Shown in pieces: positions 1-13,693 of a DNA stretch of 64,000 nucleotides. The translations under genes were made by a program, and so were the position numbers. Source of the stretch: Megachile rotundata. Taxonomy: Eukaryota; Arthropoda; Insecta; Hymenoptera; Megachilidae. Each line of letters starts with the position of its first letter. Positions within the stretch are counted from its first letter, which is position 1. The stretch lies in contig NW_027473344.1 in NCBI RefSeq assembly GCF_050947335.1, forward strand, positions 124,001 to 188,000. Reading direction: 5' to 3'. The notes beneath the pieces are model-generated. The model made no database searches. It was given only the letters and a program-made list of their open reading frames with translations, and was not told where the DNA came from.

Positions 1-120
1 ACAATCATACTATCACAATCATACAATCACAATCATACAATCACAATCATACAATCACAATCATACAATCACAATCATACAATCATAATCATACAATCAC
101 AATCATACAATCACAATCAT

Positions 121-442
121 ACAATCAATATCATACAATCACAATCATACAATCGCAAGCATACAATCACAATCATACAATCTCAATCATACAATCACAA
201 TCATACAATCACAATCATACAATCACAATCATACAATCACAGTCATACAATCACAATCATACAATCACAATCATACTATCACAATCATACAATCACAATC
301 ATACAATCACAATCATACAATCACAATCATACAATCATAATCATACAATCACAATCATACAATCACAATCATACAATCAATATCATACAATCACAGTTAT
401 ACAATCGCAAGCATACAATCACAATCATACAATCTCAATCAT
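121..442 (+). repeat. 252-bp (18-monomer) module, tandem pair, copy 1
   Basis: Landmark monomers recur 252 bp apart: ACAATCAATATCAT at 121 and 373, and ACAATCGCAAGCAT at 149 and 401. Each is followed by ACAATCTCAATCAT 56 bp after the first landmark. The second unit is cut short after the third landmark, where it continues into ACAAATAGAATCAT and a 13-bp monomer. One G-to-T-type variation (CACAGTTAT instead of CACAATCAT) marks the second unit. The same doubled module occurs at five other places in the window. Confidence 0.85.
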
Positions 443-769
443 ACAATCACAATCATACAATCATAATCATACAAATAGAATCATACATCACAATCATACA
501 ATCACAATCATACAATCGCAATCATACAATCACAATCATACTTTCACAATCATACAATCACAATCATACAATCGCGATCATACAATCACGATCATACATT
601 CTCAATCATACAATCACAATCATAGAATCATAATCATACAATTACAATCATACATCACAATCGTACAATCACAATCATACAATCGCAATCATACAATCAC
701 AATCATACAATCACAATCATACAATCATAATCGTACAATTACAATCATACATCACAATCATACAATCAC

Positions 770-1385
770 AATCATACAATCACAATCATGCAATCACAAT
801 CATACAATCAGAATCATACAATCACAATCATTCAATAACAATCATACATTCAAAATCATGCAATCACAATCATACAATCACAATCATGCAATCACAATCA
901 TACAATCAGAATCATACAATCACAATCATTCAATAACAATCGTACAATCACAATCGTACAATCACAATCGCACAACCACAATCAGACAATCACACTCATA
1001 CAATCACAATCATGCAATCACAATCATACAATCACAATCATACCATCACAATCATACTTTCACAATCATACAATCACAATCATACAATCACAATCATGCA
1101 ATCACAATCATACAATCAGAATCATACAATCACAATCATTCAATAACAATCATACATTCAAAATCATGCAATCACAATCATACAATCACAATCATGCAAT
1201 CACAATCATACAATCAGAATCATACAATCACAATCATTCAATAACAATCGTACAATCACAATCGTACAATCACAATCGCACAACCACAATCAGACAGTCA
1301 CACTCATACAATCACAATCATGCAATCACAATCATACAATCACAATCATACCATCACAATCATACTTTCACAATCATACAATCAC
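770..1385 (+). repeat. 308-bp (22-monomer) tandem duplication with ATG cassette
   Basis: Two copies lie 308 bp apart. The CATGCAATC landmarks are at 788 and 1096, and ATTCAAAATC is at 848 and 1156. Each copy carries the cassette of ATG-bearing monomers, then CAGAATCAT, CATTCAATAAC and the G-rich-for-this-array segment ending CACAACCACAATCAGAC. I saw one difference: CAGACAATC near 985 against CAGACAGTC near 1293. Edges are set by where the landmarks stop matching and may be off by a few monomers. A related cassette occurs near 48.0-48.3 kb. Confidence 0.8.
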
Positions 1386-1929
1386 AATCATACAATCACA
1401 ATCATACAATCACAGTCATACAATCACAATCATACAATCACAATCATACTATCACAATCATACAATCACAATCATACAATCACAATCATACAATCACAAT
1501 CATACAATCACAATCATACAAAGGCAAGCATACAATCACAATCATACAATCTCAACCATACAATCACAATCATACAATCACAATCATGCAATCACAATCA
1601 TACAATCATATTCATACAATCACAATCATACAATCACAATCGTACATTCACAATCGTACAATCACAATCGCACAACCACAATCAGACAGTCACACTCATA
1701 CAATCACAATCATACAATCACAATCATACAATCACAATCATACAATCACAATCATACAATCACAATCATACAATCACAATCATACTATCACAATCGTACA
1801 ATCACAATCGTACAATCACAATCATACAATCACAATCATACTTTCACAATCATACTATCACAATCATACAATCACAATCATACAATCAATATCATACAAT
1901 CACAATCATACAATCGCCATCATACAATT

Positions 1930-1971
1930 ACAATCTCCCAAATACAATCTCCCAAATACAATCTCCCAAAT
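1930..1971 (+). repeat. CCC-variant tract, 3 units
   Basis: Three consecutive ACAATCTCCCAAAT monomers follow ACAATT. This variant nearly always occurs in runs of two to four rather than alone, and it ends by returning to ACAATCAT. On the minus strand each unit carries one GGG. Confidence 0.9.
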
Positions 1972-2110
1972 ACAATCATACAATCACAATCATACAATCA
2001 CAATCATACAATCATAATCATACAATTACAATCATACATCACAATCATACAATCACAATCATACAATCGCAATCATACATTCACAATCATACAATCGCAA
2101 TCATACAATT

Positions 2111-2166
2111 ACAATCTCCCAAATACAATCTCCCAAATACAATCTCCCAAATACAATCTCCCAAAT
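2111..2166 (+). repeat. CCC-variant tract, 4 units
   Basis: Four consecutive ACAATCTCCCAAAT monomers. The minus strand therefore has four GGG tracts spaced exactly 14 bp apart, with 11-nt gaps. Confidence 0.9.
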
Positions 2167-2482
2167 ACAATCATACAATCACAATCATACAATCACAATC
2201 ATACAATCACAATCATACAATCACAATCATACTATCACAATCATACAATCACAATCATACAATCACAAACATACAATCACAATCATACAATCACAATCAT
2301 GCAATCACAATCATACAATCACAATCATACAAGCACAATCATACATTCAAAATCATGCAATCACAATCATACAATCACAATCATGCAATCACAATCATAC
2401 AATCAGAATCATACAATCACAATCATTCAATAACAATTGTACAATCACAATCGCACAATCACAATCGCACAACCACAATCAG

Positions 2483-2804
2483 ACAATCAATATCATACAA
2501 TCACAATCATACAATCGCAAGCATACAATCACAATCATACAATCTCAATCATACAATCACAATCATACAATCACAAGCATACAATCACAATCATACAATC
2601 ACAGTCATACAATCACAATCATACAATCACAATCATACTATCACAATCATACAATCACAATCATACAATCACAATCATACAATCACAATCATACAATCAT
2701 AATCATACAATCACAATCATACAATCACAATCATACAATCAATATCATACAATCACAGTCATACAATCGCAAGCATACAATCACAATCATACAATCTCAA
2801 TCAT
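2483..2804 (+). repeat. 252-bp module, tandem pair, copy 2
   Basis: ACAATCAATATCAT starts at 2483 and 2735, 252 bp apart, with the closing ACAATCTCAATCAT at 2791. The first unit is fused directly to a CACAACCACAATCAGAC cassette at its left edge, unlike copy 1. That junction suggests the module was placed here by recombination between different parts of the array. Confidence 0.8.
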
Positions 2805-3223
2805 ACAATCACAATCATACAATCATAATCATACAAATAGAATCATACATCACAATCATACAATCACAATCATACAATCGCAATCATACAATCACAATCA
2901 TACTTGCACAATCATACAATCACAATCGTACAATCACAATCATACAATCACAATCATACTTTCACAATCATACAATCACAATCGTACAATCACAATCATA
3001 CAATCACACTCATACAATCACAATCATACAATCACAATCATACAATCACAATCATACAATCGCAATCATACAATCACTATCATACAATCTCAATCATACA
3101 ATCACAATCATACAATCATAATCATACAATTACAATCATACATCACAATCATACAATCACAATCATACAATCGCAATCATACAATCACAATCATACAATC
3201 ACAATCATACAATCACAATCATA

Positions 3224-4620
3224 CAATTACAATCATACATCACAATCATACAATCACAATCATACAATCGCAATCATACAATCACAATCATACAATCACA
3301 ATCATACAATCATAATCATACAATTACAATCATTCATCACAATCATACAATCACAATCATACAATCACAATCATGCAATCACAATCATACAATCAGAATC
3401 ATACAATCACAATCATTCAATAACAATCATACATTCAAAATCATGCAATCACAATCATACAATCACAATCATGCAATCACAATCATACAATCAGAATCAT
3501 ACAATCACAATCATTCAACTACAATCGTTCAATCACAATCGTATAATCACAATCGCACAACCACAATCAGACAATAACACTCATACAATCACAATCATAC
3601 AATCACAATCATACAATCACAATCATACCATCACAATCATACTTTCACAATCATACAATCGCAATCATACAATCACAATCATACAATCACAGTCATACAA
3701 TCACAATCATACAATCACTATCATACTATCACAATCATACAATCACAATCATACAATCTCAATCATACAATCACAATCATACATTCACAATCATACAATC
3801 ACAATCATACAATCACAATCATACAATCACAATCATACAAAGGCAAGCATACAATCACAATCATACAATCTCAACCATACAATCACAATCATACAATCAC
3901 AATCATGCAATCACAATCATACAATCATAATCATACAATTACAATCATACATCACAATCATACAATCACAATCATACAATCGCAATCATACAATCACAAT
4001 CATACAATCACAATCATACAATCACAATCATGCAATTACAATCATACATCACAATCATACAATCACAATCATACAATCGCAATCATACAATCACAATCAT
4101 ACAATCACAATCATACAATCATAATCATACAATTACAATCATTCATCACAATCATACAATCACAATCATACAATCACAATCATGCAATCACAATCATACA
4201 ATCAGAATCATACAATCACAATCATTCAATAACAATCATACATTCAAAATCATGCAATCACAATCATACAATCACAATCATGCAATCACAATCATACAAT
4301 CAGAATCATACAATCACAATCATTCAACTACAATCGTTCAATCACAATCGTATAATCACAATCGCACAACCACAATCAGACAATAACACTCATACAATCA
4401 CAATCATACAATCACAATCATACAATCACAATCATATCATCACAATCATACTTTCACAATCATACAATCGCAATCATACAATCACAATCATACAATCACA
4501 GTCATACAATCACAATCATACAATCACTATCATACTATCACAATCATACAATCACAATCATACAATCACAATCATACAATCACAATCATACAATCACAAT
4601 CATACAAAGGCAAGCATACA
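3224..4620 (+). repeat. ~809-bp tandem duplication
   Basis: CATTCATCAC occurs at 3331 and 4140, and CGTATAATC-type sequence (G at 3541 and 4350) is also 809 bp apart. The order of variant monomers matches in both: TAA variant, ATTACAATCATTCATCAC, ATG cassette, CATTCAACTACAATCGTTC. Toward the right the spacing falls to 767 bp (3837 to 4604), so three monomers were lost from the second copy. The same CGTATAATC cassette recurs at 8711, 13143, 23942 and 35863. Confidence 0.8.
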
Positions 4621-6315
4621 ATCACAATCATACAATCTCAACCATACAATCACAATCATACAATCACAATCATGCAATCACAATCATACAATCATATTCA
4701 TACAATCACAATCATACAATCACAATCGTACATTCACAATCGTACAATCACAATCGCACAACCACAATCAGACAATCACACTCATACAATCACAATCATA
4801 CAATCACAATCATACAATCACAATCATACAATCACAATCATACAATCACAATCATACAATCACAATCATACAATCACAATCATACATTCAAAATCATGCA
4901 ATCACAAACATACAATCACAATCATGCAATCACAATCATACAATCAGAATCATACAATCACAATCATTCAATAACAATCGTACAATCACAATCGCACAAT
5001 CACAATCGCACAACCACAATCAGACAATCACACTCATACAATCACAACCATACAATCACAATCATACAATCACAATCATACCATCACAATCATACAATCA
5101 CAATCATACAATCACAATCATACAATCACAGTCATACAATCACAATCATACAATCACAATCATACTATCACAATCATACAATCACAATCATACAATCACA
5201 ATCATACAATCACAATCATACAATCAAAATCATACAATCACAATCATACAATCACAATCATACAATCAATATCATACAATCACAATCATACAATCGCAAG
5301 CATACAATCACAATCATACAATCTCAATCATACAATCACAATCATACAATCATAATCATACAAATAGAATCATACATCACAATCATACAATCACAATCAT
5401 ACAATCGCAATCATACAATCACAATCATACTTTCACAATCATACAATCACAATCATACAATCACAATCATACAATCACACTCATACAATCACAATCATAC
5501 AATCACAATCATACAATCACAATCATACAATCGCAATCATACAATCACAATCATACTTTCACAATCATACAATCACAATCATACAATCGCAATCATACAA
5601 TCACAATCATACAATCGCAATCATACAATTACAATCTCCCAAATACAATCGCCCAAATACAATCGCCCAAATACAATCAAACAATCACAATCATACAATC
5701 ACAATCATACAATCACAATCATACAATCACAATCATACAATCACAATCATACAATCACAATCATACAATCACAATCATACTATCACAATCGTACAATCAC
5801 AATCATACAATCACAATCATACAATCACAATCATACAATCCCAATCATACTTTCACAATCATACTATCACAATCATACAATCACAATCATACAATCACAG
5901 TCATACAATCACAATCATACAATCACAATCATACTATCACAATCATACAATCACAATCATACAATCACAATCATACAATCACAATCATACAATCGCAATC
6001 ATACAATTACAATATCCCAAATACAATCTCCCAAATACAATCATACAATCACAATCATACAATCACAATCATACAATCACAATCATACAATCATAATCAT
6101 ACAATCACAATCATACTTTCACAATCATACAATCACAATCATATAATCGCAATCATACAATCACAATCATACAATCGCAATCATACAATTACAATCTCCC
6201 AAATACAATCGCCCAAATACAATCTCCCAAATACAATCATACATCACAATCATACAATCACAATCATACAATCGCAATCATACAATCACAATCATACAAT
6301 CGCAATCATACAATT

Positions 6316-6371
6316 ACAATCTCCCAAATACAATCTCCCAAATACAATCTCCCAAATACAATCTCCCAAAT
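6316..6371 (+). repeat. CCC-variant tract, 4 units
   Basis: Four consecutive ACAATCTCCCAAAT monomers follow ACAATT, then the array returns to ACAATCAT. Its counterpart in the second 4.4 kb block is one unit shorter. Confidence 0.9.
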
Positions 6372-6791
6372 ACAATCATACAATCACAATCATACAATCA
6401 CAATCATGCAATCAAAATCATACAATCATAATCATACAATCACAATCATACAATCACAATCATACAATCACAATCATACATTCAAAATCATGCAATCACA
6501 ATCATACAATCACAGTCATGCAATCACAATCATACAATCACAATCATACATTCAAAATCATGCAATCACAATCATACAATCACAATCATGCAATCACAAT
6601 CATACAATCACAATCATACAATCACAATCATACAATCACAATCATACAATCACAATCATACAATCACAATCATACAATCACAATCATACAATCACAATCA
6701 TACAATCACAATCATACAATCGCAATCATACAATCGCAAGCATACAATCGCAATCATACATTCACAATCATACAATCGCAATCATACAATT

Positions 6792-6847
6792 ACAATCTCC
6801 CAAATACAATCTCCCAAATACAATCTCCCAAATACAATCTCCCAAAT
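6792..6847 (+). repeat. CCC-variant tract, 4 units
   Basis: Four consecutive ACAATCTCCCAAAT monomers. The counterpart at 11195-11250 in the second 4.4 kb block has a CCCGAAT change in its second unit. Confidence 0.9.
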
Positions 6848-7293
6848 ACAATCATACAATCACAATCATACAATCACAATCATACAATCACAATCATACA
6901 ATCACAATCATACAATCACAATCATACAATCACAATCATGCAATCACAATCATACAATCGCAATCATACAATCACTATCATACAATCTCAATCATACAAT
7001 CACAATCATACAATCATAATCATACAATTACAATCATACATCACAATCATACAATCACAATCATACAATCGCAATCATACAATCACAATCATACAATCGC
7101 CATCATACAATTACAATCTCCCAAATACAATCTCCCAAATACAATCTCCCAAATACAATCATACAATCACAATCATACAATCACAATCATACAATCATAA
7201 TCATACAATTACAATCATACATCACAATCATACAATCACAATCATACAATCGCAATCATACATTCACAATCATACAATCGCAATCATACAATT

Positions 7294-7349
7294 ACAATCT
7301 CCCAAATACAATCTCCCAAATACAATCTCCCAAATACAATCTCCCAAAT
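7294..7349 (+). repeat. CCC-variant tract, 4 units
   Basis: Four consecutive ACAATCTCCCAAAT monomers inside the interval that is absent from the second copy of the 4.4 kb block. It stands immediately left of an ATG cassette. Confidence 0.9.
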
Positions 7350-7595
7350 ACAATCATACAATCACAATCATGCAATCACAATCATACAATCAGAATCATA
7401 CAATCACAATCATTCAATAACAATCGTACAATCACAATCGCACAATCACAATCGCACAACCACAATCAGACAATCACACTCATACAATCACAACCATACA
7501 ATCACAATCATACAATCACAATCATACCATCACAATCATACTTTCACAATCATACAATCACAATCATACAATCACAATCATACAATCACAATCAT

Positions 7596-8057
7596 ACAAT
7601 CACAGTCATACAATCACAATCATACAATCACAATCATACTATCACAATCATACAATCACAATCATACAATCACAATCATACAATCACAATCATACAATCA
7701 TAATCATACAATCACAATCATACAATCACAATCATACAATCAATATCATACAATCACAATCATACAATCGCAAGCATACAATCACAATCATACAATCTCA
7801 ATCATACAATCACAATCATACAATCACAATCATACAATCACAATCATACAATCACAGTCATACAATCACAATCATACAATCACAATCATACTATCACAAT
7901 CATACAATCACAATCATACAATCACAATCATACAATCACAATCATACAATCATAATCATACAATCACAATAATACAATCACAATCATACAATCAATATCA
8001 TACAATCACAGTCATACAATCGCAAGCATACAATCACAATCATACAATCTCAATCAT
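7596..8057 (+). repeat. 252-bp module, tandem pair, copy 3
   Basis: Full pair: ACAATCACAGTCAT at 7596 and 7848, and ACAATCAATATCAT at 7736 and 7988, all 252 bp apart. The unit runs in the order GTCAT variant, ACTATC variant, TAA variant, CAATATCAT, GCAAGCAT, CTCAATCAT. The second unit carries a private CACAATAATAC change at 7968. Confidence 0.88.
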
Positions 8058-11000
8058 ACAATCACAATCATACAATCATAATCATACAAATAGAATCATA
8101 CATCACAATCATACAATCACAATCATACAATCGCAATCATACAATCACAATCATACTTTCACAATCATACAATCACAATCGTACAATCACAATCATACAA
8201 TCACACTCATACAATCACAATCATACAATCACAATCATACAATCACAATCATACAATCGCAATCATACAATCACTATCATACAATCTCAATCATACAATC
8301 ACAATCATACAATCATAATCATACAATTACAATCATACATCACAATCACACAATCACAATCATACAATCGCAATCATACAACCACAATCATACAATCACA
8401 ATCATACAATCACAATCATACAATCACAATCATACAATCGCAATCATACAATCACAATCATACAATCACAATCATACAATCATAATCATACAATTACAAT
8501 CATTCATCACAATCATACAATCACAATCATACAATCACAATCATGCAATCACAATCATACAATCAGAATCATACAATCACAATCATTCAATAACAATCAT
8601 ACATTCAAAATCATGCAATCACAATCATACAATCACAATCATGCAATCACAATCATACAATCAGAATCATACAATCACAATCATTCAACTACAATCGTTC
8701 AATCACAATCGTATAATCACAATCGCACAACCACAATCAGACAATAACACTCATACAATCACAATCATACAATCACAATCATACAATCACAATCATACCA
8801 TCACAATCATACTTTCACAGTCATACAATCGCAATCATACAATCACAATCATACAACCACAGTCATACAATCACAATCATACAATCACTATCATACTATC
8901 ACAATCATACAATCACAATCATACAATCACAATCATACAATCACAATCATACAATCACAATCATACAATCACAATCATACAAAGGCAAGCATACAATCAC
9001 AATCATACAATCTCAACCATACAATCACAATCATACAATCACAATCATGCAATCACAATCATACAATCATATTCATACAATCACAATCATACAATCACAA
9101 TCGTACATTCACAATCGTACAATCACAATCGCACAACCACAATCAGACAATCACACTCATAAAATCACAATCATACAATCACAATCATACAATCACAATC
9201 ATACAATCACAATCATACAATCACAATCATACAATCACAATCATACAATCACAATCATACAATCCCAATCATACTTTCACAATCATACTATCACAATCAT
9301 ACAATCACAATCATACAATCACAGTCATACAATCACAATCATACAATCACAATCATACTATCACAATCATACAATCACAATCATACAATCACAATCATAC
9401 AATCACAATCATACAATCGCAATCATACAATTACAATATCCCAAATACAATCTCCCAAATACAATCATACAATCACAATCATACAATCACAATCATACAA
9501 TCACAATCATACAATCACAGTCATACAATCACAATCATACAATCACAATCATACTATCACAATCATACAATCACAATCATACAATCACAATCATACAATC
9601 ACAATCATACAATCATAATCATACAATCACAATCATACAATCACAATCATACAATCAATATCATACAATCACAATCATACAATCGCAAGCATACAATCAC
9701 AATCATACAATCTCAATCATACAATCACAATCATACAATCATAATCATACAAATAGAATCATACATCACAATCATACAATCACAATCATACAATCGCAAT
9801 CATACAATCACAATCATACTTTCACAATCATACAATCACAATCATACAATCACAATCATACAATCACACTCATACAATCACAATCATACAATCACAATCA
9901 TACAATCACAATCATACAATCGCAATCATACAATCACAATCATACTTTCACAATCATACAATCACAATCATACAATCGCAATCATACAATCACAATCATA
10001 CAATCGCAATCATACAATTACAATCTCCCAAATACAATCGCCCAAATACAATCGCCCAAATACAATCAAACAATCACAATCATACAATCACAATCATACA
10101 ATCACAATCATACAATCACAATCATACAATCACAATCATACAATCACAATCATACAATCACAATCATACTATCACAATCGTACAATCACAATCATACAAT
10201 CACAATCATACAATCACAATCATACAATCACAATCATACAATCACAATCATACAATCCCAATCATACTTTCACAATCATACTATCACAATCATACAATCA
10301 CAATCATACAATCACAGTCATACAATCACAATCATACAATCACAATCATACTATCACAATCATACAATCACAATCATACAATCACAATCATACAATCACA
10401 ATCATACAATCGCAATCATACAATTACAATATCCCAAATACAATCTCCCAAATACAATCATACAATCACAATCATACAATCACAATCATACAATCACAAT
10501 CATACAATCATAATCATACAATCACAATCATACTTTCACAATCATACAATCACAATCATATAATCGCAATCATACAATCACAATCATACAATCGCAATCA
10601 TACAATTACAATCTCCCAAATACAATCGCCCAAATACAATCTCCCAAATACAATCATACATCACAATCATACAATCACAATCATACAATCGCAATCATAC
10701 AATCACAATCATACAATCGCAATCATACAATTACAATCTCCCAAATACAATCTCCCAAATACAATCTCCCAAATACAATCATACAATCACAATCATACAA
10801 TCACAATCATGCAATCACAATCATACAATCATAATCATACAATCACAATCATACAATCACAATCATACAATCACAATCATACATTCAAAATCATGCAATC
10901 ACAATCATACAATCACAGTCATGCAATCACAATCATACAATCACAATCATACATTCAAAATCATGCAATCACAATCATACAATCACAATCATGCAATCAC

Positions 11001-11194
11001 AATCATACAATCACAATCATACAATCACAATCATACAATCACAATCATACAATCACAATCATACAATCACAATCATACAATCACAATCATACAATCACAA
11101 TCATACAATCACAATCATACAATCGCAATCATACAATCGCAAGCATACAATCGCAATCATACATTCACAATCATACAATCGCAATCATACAATT

Positions 11195-11250
11195 ACAATC
11201 TCCCAAATACAATCTCCCGAATACAATCTCCCAAATACAATCTCCCAAAT
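11195..11250 (+). repeat. CCC-variant tract, 4 units, one mutated
   Basis: Four units of the CCC variant. The second reads ACAATCTCCCGAAT, with an A-to-G change not seen at the counterpart tract 6792-6847, so it arose after the 4.4 kb duplication or was lost from the other copy. Confidence 0.88.
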
Positions 11251-12027
11251 ACAATCATACAATCACAATCATACAATCACAATCATACAATCACAATCAT
11301 ACAATCACAATCATACAATCACAATCATACAATCACAATCATGCAATCACAATCATACAATCGCAATCATACAATCACTATCATACAATCTCAATCATAC
11401 AATCACAATCATACAATCATAATCATACAATTACAATCATACATCACAATCATACAATCACAATCATACAATCGCAATCATACAATCACAATCATACAAT
11501 CGCCATCATACAATTACAATCTCCCAAATACAATCTCCCAAATACAATCTCCCAAATACAATCATACAATCACAATCATACAATCACAATCATACAATCA
11601 CAATCATACAATCACAATCATACAATCACAATCATACAATCACAATCATACTATCTTAATCATACAATCACAATCATACAATCACAATCATACAATCACA
11701 ATCATACAATCACAATCATGTAATCACAATCATACAATCACAATCATACAAGCACAATCATACATTCAAAATCATGCAATCACAATCATACAATCACAAT
11801 CATGCAATCACAATCATACAATCAGAATCATACAATCACAATCATTCAATAACAATCGTACAATCACAATCGCACAATCACAATCGCACAACCACAATCA
11901 GACAATCACACTCATACAATCACAGCCATACAATCACAATCATACAATCACAATCATACCATCACAATCATACTTTCACAATCATACAATCACAACCATA
12001 CAATCACAATCATACAATCACAATCAT

Positions 12028-12489
12028 ACAATCACAGTCATACAATCACAATCATACAATCACAATCATACTATCACAATCATACAATCACAATCATACA
12101 ATCACAATCATACAATCACAATCATACAATCATAATCATACAATCACAATCATACAATCACAATCATACAATCAATATCATACAATCACAATCATACAAT
12201 CGCAAGCATACAATCACAATCATACAATCTCAATCATACAATCACAATCATACAATCACAATCATACAATCACAATCATACAATCACAGTCATACAATCA
12301 CAATCATACAATCACAATCATACTATCACAATCATACAATCACAATCATACAATCACAATCATACAATCACAATCATACAATCATAATCATACAATCACA
12401 ATAATACAATCACAATCATACAATCAATATCATACAATCACAGTCATACAATCGCAAGCATACAATCACAATCATACAATCTCAATCAT
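12028..12489 (+). repeat. 252-bp module, tandem pair, copy 4
   Basis: ACAATCAATATCAT at 12168 and 12420 (252 bp apart). The pair sits exactly 4,432 bp from copy 3 and shares its private AATAATAC change, so it was duplicated as part of the larger block. Confidence 0.88.
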
Positions 12490-13693
12490 ACAATCACAAT
12501 CATACAATCATAATCATACAAATAGAATCATACATCACAATCATACAATCACAATCATACAATCGCAATCATACAATCACAATCATACTTTCACAATCAT
12601 ACAATCACAATCGTACAATCACAATCATACAATCACACTCATACAATCACAATCATACAATCACAATCATACAATCACAATCATACAATCGCAATCATAC
12701 AATCACTATCATACAATCTCAATCATACAATCACAATCATACAATCATAATCATACAATTACAATCATACATCACAATCACACAATCACAATCATACAAT
12801 CGCAATCATACAACCACAATCATACAATCACAATCATACAATCACAATCATACAATCACAATCATACAATCGCAATCATACAATCACAATCATACAATCA
12901 CAATCATACAATCATAATCATACAATTACAATCATTCATCACAATCATACAATCACAATCATACAATCACAATCATGCAATCACAATCATACAATCAGAA
13001 TCATACAATCACAATCATTCAATAACAATCATACATTCAAAATCATGCAATCACAATCATACAATCACAATCATGCAATCACAATCATACAATCAGAATC
13101 ATACAATCACAATCATTCAACTACAATCGTTCAATCACAATCGTATAATCACAATCGCACAACCACAATCAGACAATAACACTCATACAATCACAATCAT
13201 ACAATCACAATCATACAATCACAATCATACCATCACAATCATACTTTCACAATCATACAATCGCAATCATACAATCACAATCATACAATCACAGTCATAC
13301 AATCACAATCATACAATCACTATCATACTATCACAATCATACAATCACAATCATACAATCACAATCATACAATCACAATCATACAATCACAATCATACAA
13401 TCACAATCATACAAAGGCAAGCATACAATCACAATCATACAATCTCAACCATACAATCACAATCATACAATCACAATCATGCAATCACAATCATACAATC
13501 ATATTCATACAATCACAATCATACAATCACAATCGTACATTCACAATCGTACAATCACAATCGCACAACCACAATCAGACAATCACACTCATAAAATCAC
13601 AATCATACAATCACAATCATACAATCACAATCATACAATCACAATCATACAATCACAATCATACAATCACAATCATACAATCACAATCATACA

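Larger units (their letters stand above)
5094..9261 (+). repeat. ~4.4 kb higher-order block, copy 1
   Basis: This block matches 9483-13693. The offset is 4,389 bp at the left (ACTATC 5164/9553, ACAATCAATATCAT 5262/9651, a double CGCCC tract 5651/10040), 4,403 bp near 6.6 kb, and 4,432 bp from about 7.36 kb rightwards (CAGAATC 7391/11823, AATAATAC 7968/12400, ACAAAGGC 8979/13411, CTCATAAAATC 9156/13588). The interval 7155-7350 is not shared: here it has a 13-bp monomer and a second four-unit CCC tract, while copy 2 has plain monomers. That patch looks like a gene-conversion or crossover exchange. Confidence 0.85.
9483..13693 (+). repeat. ~4.4 kb higher-order block, copy 2
   Basis: This copy matches 5094-9261 with the offsets given for copy 1. 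It shares rare private changes such as CACAATAATAC (12400) and CTCATAAAATC (13588), so it descends from the same recent ancestor. The CACAATCACAC near 12.78 kb is also common to both. Differences are mainly whole-monomer gains and losses and the exchanged patch at 11572-11782. Confidence 0.85.

Noticed and set aside
3905..7420. Open frame of 1,171 codons, and dozens of other long + strand open frames
   Set aside because: They arise because the monomer lacks stop codons in all + frames. They start at whichever CATGCAATC variant gives ATG and end at a TAA-type variant, overlap each other in all three frames, and encode only the 14-residue cycle. There is no codon-usage signal, domain or splice structure.
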